Under the pieces are notes generated by a model. It worked only from the letters and a program-made list of their open reading frames with translations, searched no databases and had not been told where the DNA came from. Positions 1-9,087 of a stretch of DNA of 64,000 nucleotides are shown one piece after another. Numbering within the stretch: the first letter of the stretch is position 1; each line of letters starts with the position of its first letter. Source of the DNA: Neobacillus soli NBRC 102451. Its GTDB lineage: Bacteria; Bacillota; Bacilli; Bacillales; Cytobacillaceae. The position numbers and the translations under genes were made by a program. Where the stretch lies: contig NZ_BCVI01000042.1 of assembly GCF_001591665.1 (NCBI RefSeq), positions 1 through 64,000 on the forward strand, read 5' to 3'.

Positions 1-99
1 CGCTCCAGTCCATAAGCCGCTAAACGGGCGCTTGCGCCTTTTGTTCTGTAGATTAGCCGAATTACCCCCTGTCCATAATCCAATGAAAAGGACAATCAG
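1..99. other. Left-edge non-coding sequence with GC hairpin
   Basis: No gene start or end can be supported here. Bases 27-38 form a GC-rich hairpin (GGCGC, TT, GCGCC) followed by TTTTG, which could be the terminator of a gene lying before the window. From memory, the surrounding text resembles a dispersed intergenic repeat of Bacillus genomes, but this cannot be checked here. Confidence 0.25.
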
Positions 100-113
100 T
101 GCAACCGTTTGCC
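100..113. promoter_or_regulatory. Upstream LacI/CcpA-type operator
   Basis: TGCAACCGTTTGCC matches the LacI-family/cre style of operator (TGNAANCGNTTNCA) and is identical over 14 bases to the second site at 253-266. The two are about 150 bp apart, a spacing that would allow looping. The cognate regulator is not in the window. Confidence 0.6.
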
Positions 114-244
114 TGAATATTCTTCCTGTCGGAGATAATATTAATTTTATATAAACTAGCATTAATAGAAGAATAGGCTGAATAACTCTTAATGTTATAG
201 GATTTTTTGAACTTGAAATCTATGCAATTAGCAACTTTTCAGGT

Positions 245-273
245 TTGACAAATGCAACCGTTTGCCCTACTAT
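245..273 (+). promoter_or_regulatory. SigA promoter of the maltose phosphorylase operon with operator in its spacer
   Basis: TTGACA (245-250), a 17-bp spacer, and TACTAT (268-273) make a near-consensus SigA promoter. The operator TGCAACCGTTTGCC (253-266) lies wholly inside the spacer, so a bound LacI-family repressor (MalR-like or CcpA) would block RNA polymerase directly. This fits a maltose-induced or glucose-repressed operon; the regulator's identity is inference. Confidence 0.75.
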
Positions 274-321
274 TTGCTTATATGATATGCTGTAATTTTT
301 TTATGTGATGGAGGGGCCATA

Positions 322-2604
322 ATGCAAATCAAACGGTTATTTGATATCAATCCATGGAAAATAACGACAACTAATTTGAATAAAGATGACAAAAGACTTC
401 AGGAGAGTATTACAAGTATCGGAAATGGTTACATGGGAATGCGCGGTATGTTTGAAGAGATTTATTCTGGTGATAATCATCAAGGCATTTATCTAGGTGG
501 CGTTTGGTTCCCAGATAAAACCCGGGTTGGCTGGTGGAAAAATGGCTATCCCCAATATTTTGGTAAGGTGATCAATACCGTTAATTTTATCAGCATGAAC
601 ATCGCTATTGATGATCAGGTAGTGGATTTATACACGGAAGAAACCGTACAAGATTTTACTTTAGATTTAGATATGAGAAAGGGGATCCTTGAACGATCCT
701 TTACAATCGAAAGAAATCATAAAAAGGTCCGCTTCACATTTGAACGCTTTGTTAGTTTGGCAACTAAAGAACTTTGTGCGATTCGCATGACTGTCACTAA
801 TTTAGGCGAAGAAGCGAAAATTACCGTTACCTCCTCACTTGATGGAAATGTAAAAAATGAAGACTCCAATTATGGGGAACAATTTTGGGAACTTGTTCAA
901 CAATCGGCTGGAGAAACTGGTGGCTTTCTAATGGTACGGACAATTGAAAATCCATTCGAAGTCCCACGCTTTACTGTGGGATTCGAAATGAACCATCTAT
1001 TTTCTCAATTTCAAGCCGTCCATTCTGATAAAGCAGAAATGAAAGTAAGTAATCACTTTGAAGTTAATCTTGGAAAAAACGAAACAGCACAATTAGAAAA
1101 GAGAGTGGTTGTTACTACTTCTCGTGACTATCCAACAGAAGCTGAGATTATGGATTCTGCGAACCAAATCACCACTAAGGTAAAGGAAAAGTCATTTGAG
1201 GAACTAAAAAATGAACAGGCTCACGTTTGGGAAGAGCGCTGGCATCAAGCAGACGTAGAAATTTACGGGGATGCTGCGGCACAACAAGGAATTCGCTTTA
1301 ATTTATTCCAGCTGTTCTCAACTTACTACGGGGAAGATAGCCGCTTAAATATTGGTCCAAAAGGATTTACAGGGGAAAAATACGGTGGTGCCACCTATTG
1401 GGATACGGAAGCGTATGCTGTCCCATTATATCTCGCTTTGGCAGATCCTTCTGTAACAAAAAATCTATTGCTTTATCGAAGGAATCAGCTGCAAGAGGCA
1501 AAGCATAACGCTCGTCAACAAGGATTGCAGGGTGCTCTTTATCCTATGGTTACCTTTACGGGTGTAGAATGCCATAATGAATGGGAAATTACCTTTGAAG
1601 AAATACATCGAAATGGCGCAATCGCCTATGCAATCTATAATTATACGAATTACACTGGTGATGATTACTATCTTAAAAATGAGGGAATTCACGTATTAGT
1701 GGAAATAAGCAGGTTCTGGGCTGATCGTGTTCATTATGCAAACTCAAAGAATGCTTATATGATTCATGGTGTAACAGGTCCAAATGAATACGAAAACAAC
1801 GTAAATAATAACTGGTACACCAATAAAATGGCCGTTTGGACATTACAATACACATTACAATCACTTAATTTAGTTTCAGAAGAAAAGAAACAAGAATTAC
1901 ATGTAACGGAAGCTGAGCTTAACAAGTGGAATGATATCGTTGAAAAAATGTACTTCCCATATGACACTGATAGAGAAGTGTTTGTCCAGCACGATACCTT
2001 TTTAGATAAAGATATTCGTCCGGTTTCTTCTTTGCCAGCTGAGGATTTACCATTAAACCAAAATTGGTCATGGGATAAAATCCTGCGTTCACCTTTTATC
2101 AAGCAAGCTGATGTTTTGCAAGGGATCTATTTCTTTGGTAATGAATTCTCATTGGAAGAGAAACAGAGAAACTTTGATTTTTACGAGCCATTAACAGTGC
2201 ATGAATCCAGCCTTTCCCCTTGTGTTCATGCGATATTGGCGGCCGAGCTTCGCAATGAACACAAGGCTGTTGAAATGTATGAACGGTCGTCACGATTAGA
2301 TTTAGATAACTATAATAATGATACGGAAGACGGGTTGCATATTACGTCAATGACAGGAAGCTGGTTAGCTATTGTTCAAGGCTTCGCCGGTATGCGGACA
2401 TTTGACGGACAGTTATCCTTTGCACCGTTTATCCCTGAAAAATGGGATGGATACTCTTTCCATATTAGCTATCGCGGCCGGTTAATTTATGTAGAGGCAG
2501 CAAAGAACACTGTTAGGTTAACATTGAAACAGGGAGATTCGATTGACCTTAATTTGTATGAGGAAAAAATCACCCTAAGTTCGACCTATTCGAAAAATAT
2601 ATAA
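322..2604 (+). CDS. mapA: Maltose phosphorylase-like glycoside hydrolase family 65 enzyme
   Basis: GH65 inverting disaccharide phosphorylase, 760 residues, the usual length. It splits an alpha-glucoside, most likely maltose, with phosphate to give beta-glucose 1-phosphate and glucose in the cytosol. The N-terminal beta-sandwich contains [14 protein letters not shown] and [19 protein letters not shown], close to Lactobacillus-type maltose phosphorylases. The catalytic (alpha/alpha)6 domain has [19 protein letters not shown] and the general acid Glu489 in [16 protein letters not shown] (Glu487 in the Lactobacillus brevis enzyme). No signal peptide. ATG 322 follows GGAGGGG. The next gene is beta-phosphoglucomutase, the expected partner that turns the product into glucose 6-phosphate. 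Kojibiose, nigerose and trehalose phosphorylases share the fold, so the exact substrate is the uncertain part. Confidence 0.87.
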   Translation: MQIKRLFDINPWKITTTNLNKDDKRLQESITSIGNGYMGMRGMFEEIYSGDNHQGIYLGGVWFPDKTRVGWWKNGYPQYFGKVINTVNFISMNIAIDDQVVDLYTEETVQDFTLDLDMRKGILERSFTIERNHKKVRFTFERFVSLATKELCAIRMTVTNLGEEAKITVTSSLDGNVKNEDSNYGEQFWELVQQSAGETGGFLMVRTIENPFEVPRFTVGFEMNHLFSQFQAVHSDKAEMKVSNHFEVNLGKNETAQLEKRVVVTTSRDYPTEAEIMDSANQITTKVKEKSFEELKNEQAHVWEERWHQADVEIYGDAAAQQGIRFNLFQLFSTYYGEDSRLNIGPKGFTGEKYGGATYWDTEAYAVPLYLALADPSVTKNLLLYRRNQLQEAKHNARQQGLQGALYPMVTFTGVECHNEWEITFEEIHRNGAIAYAIYNYTNYTGDDYYLKNEGIHVLVEISRFWADRVHYANSKNAYMIHGVTGPNEYENNVNNNWYTNKMAVWTLQYTLQSLNLVSEEKKQELHVTEAELNKWNDIVEKMYFPYDTDREVFVQHDTFLDKDIRPVSSLPAEDLPLNQNWSWDKILRSPFIKQADVLQGIYFFGNEFSLEEKQRNFDFYEPLTVHESSLSPCVHAILAAELRNEHKAVEMYERSSRLDLDNYNNDTEDGLHITSMTGSWLAIVQGFAGMRTFDGQLSFAPFIPEKWDGYSFHISYRGRLIYVEAAKNTVRLTLKQGDSIDLNLYEEKITLSSTYSKNI

Positions 2605-2617
2605 GGAGGAACAAAGG

Positions 2618-3289
2618 TTGAAGGCGGTTATTTTTGATTTGGATGGCGTGATTACAGATACTGCTAGTTATCATTTTAAAGCGTGGAAACAACTAGCGGC
2701 TTCTTTAGAGATTGAGATGGATGAACAATTTAATGAACAGCTAAAAGGCATCAGCCGAATTGAATCCTTAGAAAAAATTCTTGCTAAGGGAAAGAAGTTG
2801 GACCAATATACAGAACAGGAAATCCATCAATTAGCGCAACAAAAGAATGAAGTTTATAAAGAATTAATTAATGGATTAACAAGCGCGGATATTTTACCAG
2901 GTATCCTCCCATTTTTGCAGGAATTAAAGGAAAATTCAATCAAAATAGCCATAGCATCAGCAAGTAAAAATGCACCTTTTATTCTCGAAAAGCTGGAAAT
3001 AAATCAGTACTTTGATACAATTGTTGATCCTGATTCCCTTAAAAAAGGAAAGCCTGCACCAGACATTTTTTTAAAGGGGGCGGAACAATTATTTGTTCAT
3101 TCTAGTGATTGTGTCGGAATAGAAGATGCCCCAGCCGGTGTGGATTCCATTAACGCTGCATCGATGGTTTCAATCGGAGTTGGCTCAAGTGACCAGCTTC
3201 GAAAGGCAGACGTAGTTTTATCATCAACAGAAAAATTAACGTATGAAATAGTGAATCAAGCGTGGAAGGACCATTGTAACAAAAGTTAA
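2618..3289 (+). CDS. pgmB: Beta-phosphoglucomutase
   Basis: HAD-superfamily mutase, 223 residues, interconverting beta-glucose 1-phosphate and glucose 6-phosphate. The N-terminal FDLDGVITDT holds nucleophile Asp7 and acid/base Asp9. The cap domain follows (about 15-90), then SASKNA (motif II) and the lysine and acidic motifs KKGKPAPDIF and GIEDAPAGV. The start is TTG 2618, placed by AAGGAGGA at 2603-2610, which overlaps the stop codon of the phosphorylase gene; the two genes are therefore translationally close and co-transcribed. Together they feed phosphorolysed maltose into glycolysis without spending ATP on one of the two glucose units. Confidence 0.93.
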   Translation: MKAVIFDLDGVITDTASYHFKAWKQLAASLEIEMDEQFNEQLKGISRIESLEKILAKGKKLDQYTEQEIHQLAQQKNEVYKELINGLTSADILPGILPFLQELKENSIKIAIASASKNAPFILEKLEINQYFDTIVDPDSLKKGKPAPDIFLKGAEQLFVHSSDCVGIEDAPAGVDSINAASMVSIGVGSSDQLRKADVVLSSTEKLTYEIVNQAWKDHCNKS

Positions 3290-3334
3290 TAAACATGATT
3301 GGGATAGTCTCTGTCCCCTTGTCATAACAACCTT

Positions 3335-3365
3335 ATGGCTTATCCTTTTGGGTAAGCCATTTTTA
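3335..3365 (+). terminator. Rho-independent terminator after pgmB
   Basis: Stem ATGGCTTA / TAAGCCAT (3335-3342 and 3353-3360) with a 10-base loop and a following T tract. It lies between convergent pgmB and the DegV gene. Confidence 0.8.
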
Positions 3366-3412
3366 TGGCTGATGAAGAAGGAAGTGTAAAAAACCGTGCA
3401 TAAAAGTATCTT

Positions 3413-4240
3413 TTAGAACGAGATAATCATCCCGTCTTTTCCTGCATAGGTTCCCATTGTTGCACCCATATAATTTATAATGATGTCCTTTGGATGGAAT
3501 TTTTGGATAATTGCCTGTTTCATTGCTTCAACATCTTCTTTATTTCCAGTATGTGTAATTCCAAATGTTATACTAGAAAAGTCAGTTTTTCTTTCTTGAA
3601 TGACTTCGAGCACTCTCTTTTGGAACCTCTTTTTCCCACGTATTTTTTCAAAAATTTCTACTTTACCTCCTTCGACCCTGTCTAAAATTACCTTGATATT
3701 TAGAATTTTTGCCAACGAGCCTTGAAATTTACTAAGTCGGCCGCCTTTGACAATATTCTCTAATGTATTTAAAAGGACAAGGATATTCATATTTTCTCTA
3801 TAATCTGTAAGGTCAGCTACAATTTCATCCGCTGTATGCCCCTGTCTTGCAAGATCAGCCGCACGGATAATTTGGAGTCCATGGCCCAATGAACCAGCCA
3901 GAGTATCAAATACTGTAACATTTGCATTGGATAGTTCCTTGCCAATACAAGCTGATTGATATGTACCACTTAGTCCGGATGAGATGGTAAGACAAAGTAA
4001 TTCGGTGTCTGTATCAAATTTGGAAAAAGCTTCAGCAAAAGAGGCAGGCGAGGGCTGCGAGGTCTTAGGAAGAACCTCTGTAGAAAACATTTTCGTGAAG
4101 AATTCCTGTGGTGTAAGGTCAATTTTTTCCAAATAATCGTGTTTATCAATGGTTATAGTCAATGGCACTAACGTAATTTCATAGCGCTCTATTAATTCTT
4201 TTGGCAAATCTGCTGAACTATCTGAAATAATTTTAATCAT
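3413..4240 (-). CDS. DegV family fatty-acid-binding protein
   Basis: DegV/FakB-type protein, 275 residues. Such proteins bind a fatty acid in a deep pocket and, in FakA/FakB systems, present it to the kinase FakA for phosphorylation. The N-terminal IISDSSADLP and the TSQPSPASF motif are the family signatures, and SSGLSGTYQSA is the second conserved loop. It is cytosolic, without signal peptide. It stands alone on the minus strand, convergent with pgmB, and no fakA is nearby. Several DegV paralogues normally occur in a Bacillus genome, so the lipid preference cannot be told. Confidence 0.9.
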   Translation of the reverse strand: MIKIISDSSADLPKELIERYEITLVPLTITIDKHDYLEKIDLTPQEFFTKMFSTEVLPKTSQPSPASFAEAFSKFDTDTELLCLTISSGLSGTYQSACIGKELSNANVTVFDTLAGSLGHGLQIIRAADLARQGHTADEIVADLTDYRENMNILVLLNTLENIVKGGRLSKFQGSLAKILNIKVILDRVEGGKVEIFEKIRGKKRFQKRVLEVIQERKTDFSSITFGITHTGNKEDVEAMKQAIIQKFHPKDIIINYMGATMGTYAGKDGMIISF

Positions 4241-4580
4241 TTAGCACTCCACCTTTAGTATCTTTGAATAAATATTCTTATCTTAATTATAACAGTTCGC
4301 ATTGTTTTTATATTAAATAAAGCCTAGTGAGGACGATCATTCATCGTTGTTATTATGCAGAAAGTGGTACAACAAATAAAAGAACTCAGCCTTTAGTATA
4401 AGTCCTACTTTTCAATTTTGGAAAAGTGGGACTTTTTCATTATAACCTTGTTCAAAAAAATAGTACCTTTCCCCTGGTTTTACTCATTCGACATGGTTTT
4501 ACAAATTTTTCGAAAATTCGATTATATGATAAGGGATGGTGATAACAGCCAATAAAATCATGCATTAAGGGGGAAATCAA
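4241..4580. other. Intergenic region between divergent DegV and CocE-type genes
   Basis: About 340 bases without a gene. It should hold the minus-strand DegV promoter (a TATAAT-like -10 reads on the minus strand near 4290) and the promoter of the secreted hydrolase. It also contains an unexplained plus-strand terminator at 4401-4437. No ORF with a ribosome site was found. Confidence 0.5.
4401..4437 (+). terminator. Orphan Rho-independent terminator
   Basis: AGTCCTACTTTTC pairs with GGAAAAGTGGGACT across a short AATTTT loop, followed by a T tract on the plus strand only. No plus-strand gene ends before it: the gene to the left is divergent. It could end a short untranslated transcript or attenuate the downstream hydrolase gene. 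Confidence 0.7.
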
Positions 4581-6494
4581 ATGAGGAAAAAAATCTTGTC
4601 CATCGGTTTATGCTCTGTCCTTTCGCTTTCAATAGCAGTAGGAGTAGATACTTGGACAGTTAGGGCAGAAAGTAAGCAACATTACGCAAACACAACAGCA
4701 TTGAAGTCGAACGGGAAAGTAAAGGTTCAGGAGTGGAAAGGGATTCCTTTAAATGGGCTGATCCCGGAAACAGCGTCAGACGCAACAAACATTGTACTTG
4801 AAAATGGAATGACCAAACCAATCTATTCTACCGACGAAGCAGTCATTGAAAACTTGTTCGTCGAGACAGAGATTGACAGCGACAGAGACGGTAAACGTGA
4901 CCGGGTTTCCATTAAAGTATACCGTCCGAAAACGGAGCCTGGAATAAAAGTGCCTGTCATCTATGAAATGAGTCCCTATCGCTCGGGAATTCTGGATGTT
5001 CCTGTCTTTAATGTCGATGTGGATTTAATTCCGGCAAAGCACCCAGGTAACGGGAATGGACGTGGCGGAAAACCATTTGCGATAGCGGAAGGGCAAGCAG
5101 CCAATCTTGGATCGCTAGGAAATTACTATGTTCCCCGTGGATATGGTGTTATTCTTGCGGAGAGTATTGGGACAGGCAAATCAGATGGGTGTCCGACCAC
5201 GGGCGACGAACGAGAAATTCTTGGTACCAAAGCGGTCATTGATTGGTTGAACGGCCGTGCAAAGGCGGTTACGGAGGAAGGTAAAGAAGTTTCTGCTGAT
5301 TGGTCAACAGGGAATGTTGGAATGACGGGCACTTCCTACAATGGGACATTACCAAATGCGGTTGCCGCTACAGGTGTGGATGGACTGAAGACGATTATTC
5401 CGGTCGCCGCAATCAGCAGCTGGTACGACTATTATCGTGCCAACGGAGCGGTTATTGCCCCTGGAGGCTATCAAGGTGAGGACACAGATAATATGGCTGA
5501 AGCCGTGTTAACGCGAAAGACTCCTCAAGTATGTAAGGATGTCATTGCAGAGTTAAAAGCTGCGCAAGACCGAGATACTGGTGACTATAGCGATTTCTGG
5601 GCAGACCGTGATTATACAAAGGATGCCGAAAAGGTAAAGGCCAGTGTTCTTATTGTTCATGGGCTTAATGATTGGAACGTCAAGACAAAACAATTCGCAC
5701 AGTGGTGGGAAGCATTAGGTGATAACAATGTTCCTCGAAGATTGTGGCTCCATCAGGGCGGTCATGCAAGCCCATCAGGAAATAACTGGCCGCAATTACA
5801 AAATAGATGGTTTGACTATTATCTGTACGGGATTGAAAATGGGGTAATGAATGAACCTGCCGTCGATATTCAGCGTGAGGACAAAACATGGAGCAAGGAA
5901 GCAAACTGGCCTGCACCGGGAACGGTATCGACAAAGCTTCATCTTACGGGCACAGGTAATGATTTAGGGGCATTACATCTAAAGCCTGTTCCTAATCAAC
6001 CGCATAATACACAAACAATCATTGATGACCCTATGAAAAAAGCAAATACATTGATAGCTAATCCAGAATTAGATTCTTCAAACCGATTAGCTTATGTAAC
6101 GCCGGATTTATCTAGTGAAGTACGGTTAAGTGGGACACCTAAATTAAGTTTACGGGCAAGCATTGACCGACCTGTTGCTAACTTAACAGCACTGCTTGTG
6201 GATTACAGCGGTTCAAATCCTGTCATTGTGTCCCGTGGCTGGGTTGATCCGCAGAATCTTCATTCAGCCAATCGTTCCGAATCCCTTGTTCCGGGTAGAG
6301 ACTACACCTTCGAATGGGAGATGCAGCCTAAAGATTATGTATTTAAGGCGGGGCACCGGATTGGCGTTGTTCTCATCGCCAGTGATTACGACTATACAAT
6401 TCGTCCAAAAGCCGGTACAAAAATTACTGTCACACCAACGAGAAGTGAAATTACATTGCCGATTGTTGACGGCCGAAACGCCTTTAATCAATAA
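4581..6494 (+). CDS. Secreted Xaa-Pro dipeptidyl-peptidase-like hydrolase (S15, CocE/NonD)
   Basis: Serine hydrolase of the S15/CocE/NonD family, 637 residues, predicted to remove X-Pro dipeptides from peptides outside the cell. A signal peptide covers roughly residues 1-29 (MRKK, hydrophobic core, cleavage near VRA-ES). The alpha/beta-hydrolase domain has nucleophile Ser252 in GTSYNG, Asp364 in HGLNDW and His395 in HQGGHASP, a complete triad. A C-terminal jelly-roll (about 430-637, LSLRASIDRP) is typical of the family. ATG 4581 follows AAGGGGGAAA. It is a single gene with its own terminator. Esterase activity on other amide or ester substrates remains possible. Confidence 0.87.
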   Translation: MRKKILSIGLCSVLSLSIAVGVDTWTVRAESKQHYANTTALKSNGKVKVQEWKGIPLNGLIPETASDATNIVLENGMTKPIYSTDEAVIENLFVETEIDSDRDGKRDRVSIKVYRPKTEPGIKVPVIYEMSPYRSGILDVPVFNVDVDLIPAKHPGNGNGRGGKPFAIAEGQAANLGSLGNYYVPRGYGVILAESIGTGKSDGCPTTGDEREILGTKAVIDWLNGRAKAVTEEGKEVSADWSTGNVGMTGTSYNGTLPNAVAATGVDGLKTIIPVAAISSWYDYYRANGAVIAPGGYQGEDTDNMAEAVLTRKTPQVCKDVIAELKAAQDRDTGDYSDFWADRDYTKDAEKVKASVLIVHGLNDWNVKTKQFAQWWEALGDNNVPRRLWLHQGGHASPSGNNWPQLQNRWFDYYLYGIENGVMNEPAVDIQREDKTWSKEANWPAPGTVSTKLHLTGTGNDLGALHLKPVPNQPHNTQTIIDDPMKKANTLIANPELDSSNRLAYVTPDLSSEVRLSGTPKLSLRASIDRPVANLTALLVDYSGSNPVIVSRGWVDPQNLHSANRSESLVPGRDYTFEWEMQPKDYVFKAGHRIGVVLIASDYDYTIRPKAGTKITVTPTRSEITLPIVDGRNAFNQ

Positions 6495-6504
6495 CCACTC
6501 AAAA

Positions 6505-6541
6505 AAGAAGGGTTAGTCTTTCTGGCTAGCCCTTCTTTTTA
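6505..6541 (+). terminator. Rho-independent terminator
   Basis: Stem AAGAAGGGTTAG / CTAGCCCTTCTT (one G-U pair), 9-base loop, then TTTT. It lies just after the secreted peptidase gene. Confidence 0.85.
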
Positions 6542-6666
6542 CATTGTTATTTTTTCCAAAAGAAGGAGGAAGTATGAATGAAGATAAAGCTCGGTTGGTG
6601 ATAAGGCTTGAATTGTTGTTTGAGTGTGGTACCATTTAACATTATAGGGAAATGGAGGGGTAAAAC

Positions 6667-7047
6667 ATGACAAGAACAACTTATAATGCAAAGGGGACTA
6701 AAGCATTAGGGCCGTATTCTCATGCAGTAGATGCGGGGGAATTAGTTTATTTATCAGGTCAAACACCGAAAAGTTCAGACTCTGAAGAAATAGTAACTGG
6801 TGGTGTTGGGGCGCAAACACAGCAATGTTTTGTTAATTTATTTGCCGTATTAGAGGAAGCAAACCTAACAGCGGATGATGTGGTCAAAGTCAATGTATAT
6901 CTTACAGATATGAAAAACTTTTCTGCCATGAATGAAGTTTATGAAAGGCAATTTTCTAAACCCTATCCAGCACGGACCACGGTTGCAGTCCTAGCACTAC
7001 CGCTTGGTGCAGAAGTAGAAATTGAAATGATTGCGAAAAGACCGTAG
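6667..7047 (+). CDS. RidA family enamine/imine deaminase
   Basis: Rid/YjgF/YER057c protein, 126 residues, the normal size. It hydrolyses reactive enamine/imine intermediates such as 2-aminoacrylate released by PLP enzymes. Visible landmarks are GPYSHAV at 15-21, the substrate-carboxylate-binding Arg103 in YPARTTV, and Glu120 in VEIEMIA. ATG 6667 follows TGGAGGGG. It is monocistronic, ending at a UUCG-loop terminator. No metabolic partner is adjacent, so a general housekeeping role is likely. Confidence 0.93.
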   Translation: MTRTTYNAKGTKALGPYSHAVDAGELVYLSGQTPKSSDSEEIVTGGVGAQTQQCFVNLFAVLEEANLTADDVVKVNVYLTDMKNFSAMNEVYERQFSKPYPARTTVAVLALPLGAEVEIEMIAKRP

Positions 7048-7096
7048 CAAGAATGTTGGAATCCATGAAAATTTTCTTTATAATATTTTTTTATTA

Positions 7097-7127
7097 AGCT
7101 CAGTCTTCGGACTGGGCTTTTGTTTTT
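7097..7127 (+). terminator. UUCG-tetraloop terminator after ridA
   Basis: GCTCAGTC, TTCG, GACTGGGC followed by TTTTGTTTTT: a compact, very stable hairpin with a classic tetraloop and a T tract. Confidence 0.9.
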
Positions 7128-7283
7128 AGGAAGAAAACCTTTCGGCAAAATTCGGGTGGTGCTTGCCACCGAAGGCATCTGTAATAAAAATTTTGGGTTT
7201 CTGGCAGTGACAACTGCCTTTGTATAAACTTTACCAATTCAGTCTAAATTAGAATGGAATCTATTCTATTATAGGGGGCTGTC

Positions 7284-8885
7284 ATGAATATTGCAGATGT
7301 TTTAATCATCATCGGATTTGCCTTTTTTGCCCTTGTTATCTTAGTCGTTCTTATTTTTCTTGCCTATTTGTTTATGTTTGACCGAAATCAGAAGAGGCAC
7401 TCGATTTTAAGGAATTATCCTGCATTAGGCCGGTTTCGTTACTTTTTTGAAAAGGTGGGCCCTGAATTTCGGCAATATTGGTTCAACAGTGATACGGAAG
7501 GGAAGCCGTTTTCTAGAGATGAATATGAACATATTGTAAAAGGCGCTAAATATATGCGTGATGTTGTCGCATTTGGTTCAAAACGTGATTTTGATGAAGA
7601 AGGTTTCTTTGTCCGAAATGATATGTTTCCAAAATTAACGGAAGAAATCAAAATGGATAATGAAACAATGGTTAAAACAAAAAGATACCTATTATTGAAG
7701 GATCCGCTTTTTTCACAAAGAGAGGAACAGTGGGAGGATGAGGAATCACCTGCTTATTTACTGCAAGATGACGATGCCGTTGTGATTGGTCCGAATACGA
7801 AACAACCTTTCGTTCTGCATGGTCTAATCGGCATGTCTGCGATGAGTTATGGGGCCCTTGGGAAAAAAGCTGTTACCGCATTGTCCAAAGGATTAGCGTT
7901 AGCAAAAGGGACTTGGATGAATACGGGGGAAGGCGGTTTATCTCCATACCATTTAGAAGGCGGGGTTGATATCATCATGCAGATTGGCCCAGCCCTGTTT
8001 GGCATCCGTGATAAAAATGGTGAAGTGGATTGGGATGAGCTCAAAAGGAAAAGTGAGATTCCGCAAATAAAGGCATTTGAACTGAAACTGTCCCAAGGTG
8101 CCAAAACGCGCGGCGGCCATATTGACGGCGAAAAGGTCACACCGGAAATTGCCGAAATTCGTAAAGTGGAACCATTTAAATCTGTCGATAGTCCGAATCG
8201 GTTTCACCAGTTTGGCGATGTTCCCTCGATGTGTGAGTTTATCGAAAAAATCCGCAATCATACGGGAAAACCGGTTGGGATGAAGATGGTGGTCGGTGGT
8301 AATGATAGTGTAGAAGATTTGGCCAAATATATGAAAGAAACAGGAAAAGGACCCGACTTTATAACGGTTGATGGGGGTGAAGGGGGAACGGGAGCATCCT
8401 ATCAAGAACTGATTGATAGTGTCGGTTTACCGATTAAATCGGCTCTTCCTATTTTGGTTTCCACACTGCAAAAATATGGGGTCCGGGATCGCGTGAAAAT
8501 CATTGCTTCAGGTAAACTGTTCACCCCTGACCGGATTGCTATTGCTCTTGCTATGGGGGCGGATCTAGTCAATATTGCCCGCGGATTCATGATTACGGTA
8601 GGATGTATTCAAACATTGAAATGTAATTCCAATGCCTGTCCGGTAGGGGTAACAACAACGGATCCTGAACTGCAAAAGGCCCTCGTTATTGACGAAAAGA
8701 AATACCGTGTGGTGAATTACCTTGTTACGTTAAGAAAAGGACTGTTTCGAATATCTGCGGCAGCTGGTTTAGATTCACCTGTTCATTTCCGGCCGAAACA
8801 TATTAGTTACAAAGATGATAAGGGTGTCGTAGTCTCGCTCGAAAGAATCCTTAATGATATTCAACAGCATATAGGTGCAGGGTGA
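7284..8885 (+). CDS. yerD: Membrane-anchored FMN-dependent glutamate synthase-like protein
   Basis: FMN-binding glutamate-synthase-family protein, 533 residues, like B. subtilis YerD. An N-terminal membrane segment (about 5-33) anchors it. The rest is the GltB-like FMN barrel: SAMSYGALGKKA, TVDGGEGGTGA, and LVNIARGFM. The three cysteines C-x5-C-x4-C in GCIQTLKCNSNACPVGV match the 3Fe-4S ligands of ferredoxin-type GOGAT. It lacks the N-terminal glutaminase domain and the C-terminal GXGXG domain of full glutamate synthase, so it probably does not use glutamine by itself. Its physiological substrate is unknown. ATG 7284 follows AGGGGG. It stands alone. Confidence 0.87.
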   Translation: MNIADVLIIIGFAFFALVILVVLIFLAYLFMFDRNQKRHSILRNYPALGRFRYFFEKVGPEFRQYWFNSDTEGKPFSRDEYEHIVKGAKYMRDVVAFGSKRDFDEEGFFVRNDMFPKLTEEIKMDNETMVKTKRYLLLKDPLFSQREEQWEDEESPAYLLQDDDAVVIGPNTKQPFVLHGLIGMSAMSYGALGKKAVTALSKGLALAKGTWMNTGEGGLSPYHLEGGVDIIMQIGPALFGIRDKNGEVDWDELKRKSEIPQIKAFELKLSQGAKTRGGHIDGEKVTPEIAEIRKVEPFKSVDSPNRFHQFGDVPSMCEFIEKIRNHTGKPVGMKMVVGGNDSVEDLAKYMKETGKGPDFITVDGGEGGTGASYQELIDSVGLPIKSALPILVSTLQKYGVRDRVKIIASGKLFTPDRIAIALAMGADLVNIARGFMITVGCIQTLKCNSNACPVGVTTTDPELQKALVIDEKKYRVVNYLVTLRKGLFRISAAAGLDSPVHFRPKHISYKDDKGVVVSLERILNDIQQHIGAG

Positions 8886-9087
8886 AAAGCGACTGAACCC
8901 TAAAAAGCATATGAACGACCTTTTGGGGAATGTTTCAGCAGTCTGAACAAGTGGCGGCTGTTTGTCGGTTGGAGCGAAAAATGAAGACACCAACAAAAAA
9001 GTAAGCGAAAATATATGGTTTTGCAAAAGGATTATGGCTATACTTGGTATCAATCTTATTAACAAACCAAGTTAGGAGAGTAAGGGA
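8886..9087. other. Intergenic gap before MBL hydrolase
   Basis: About 200 bases. No terminator or ORF is clear. A site GTTAGGAGAG near 9070-9080 is the ribosome site for the TTG start at 9088. Confidence 0.4.
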
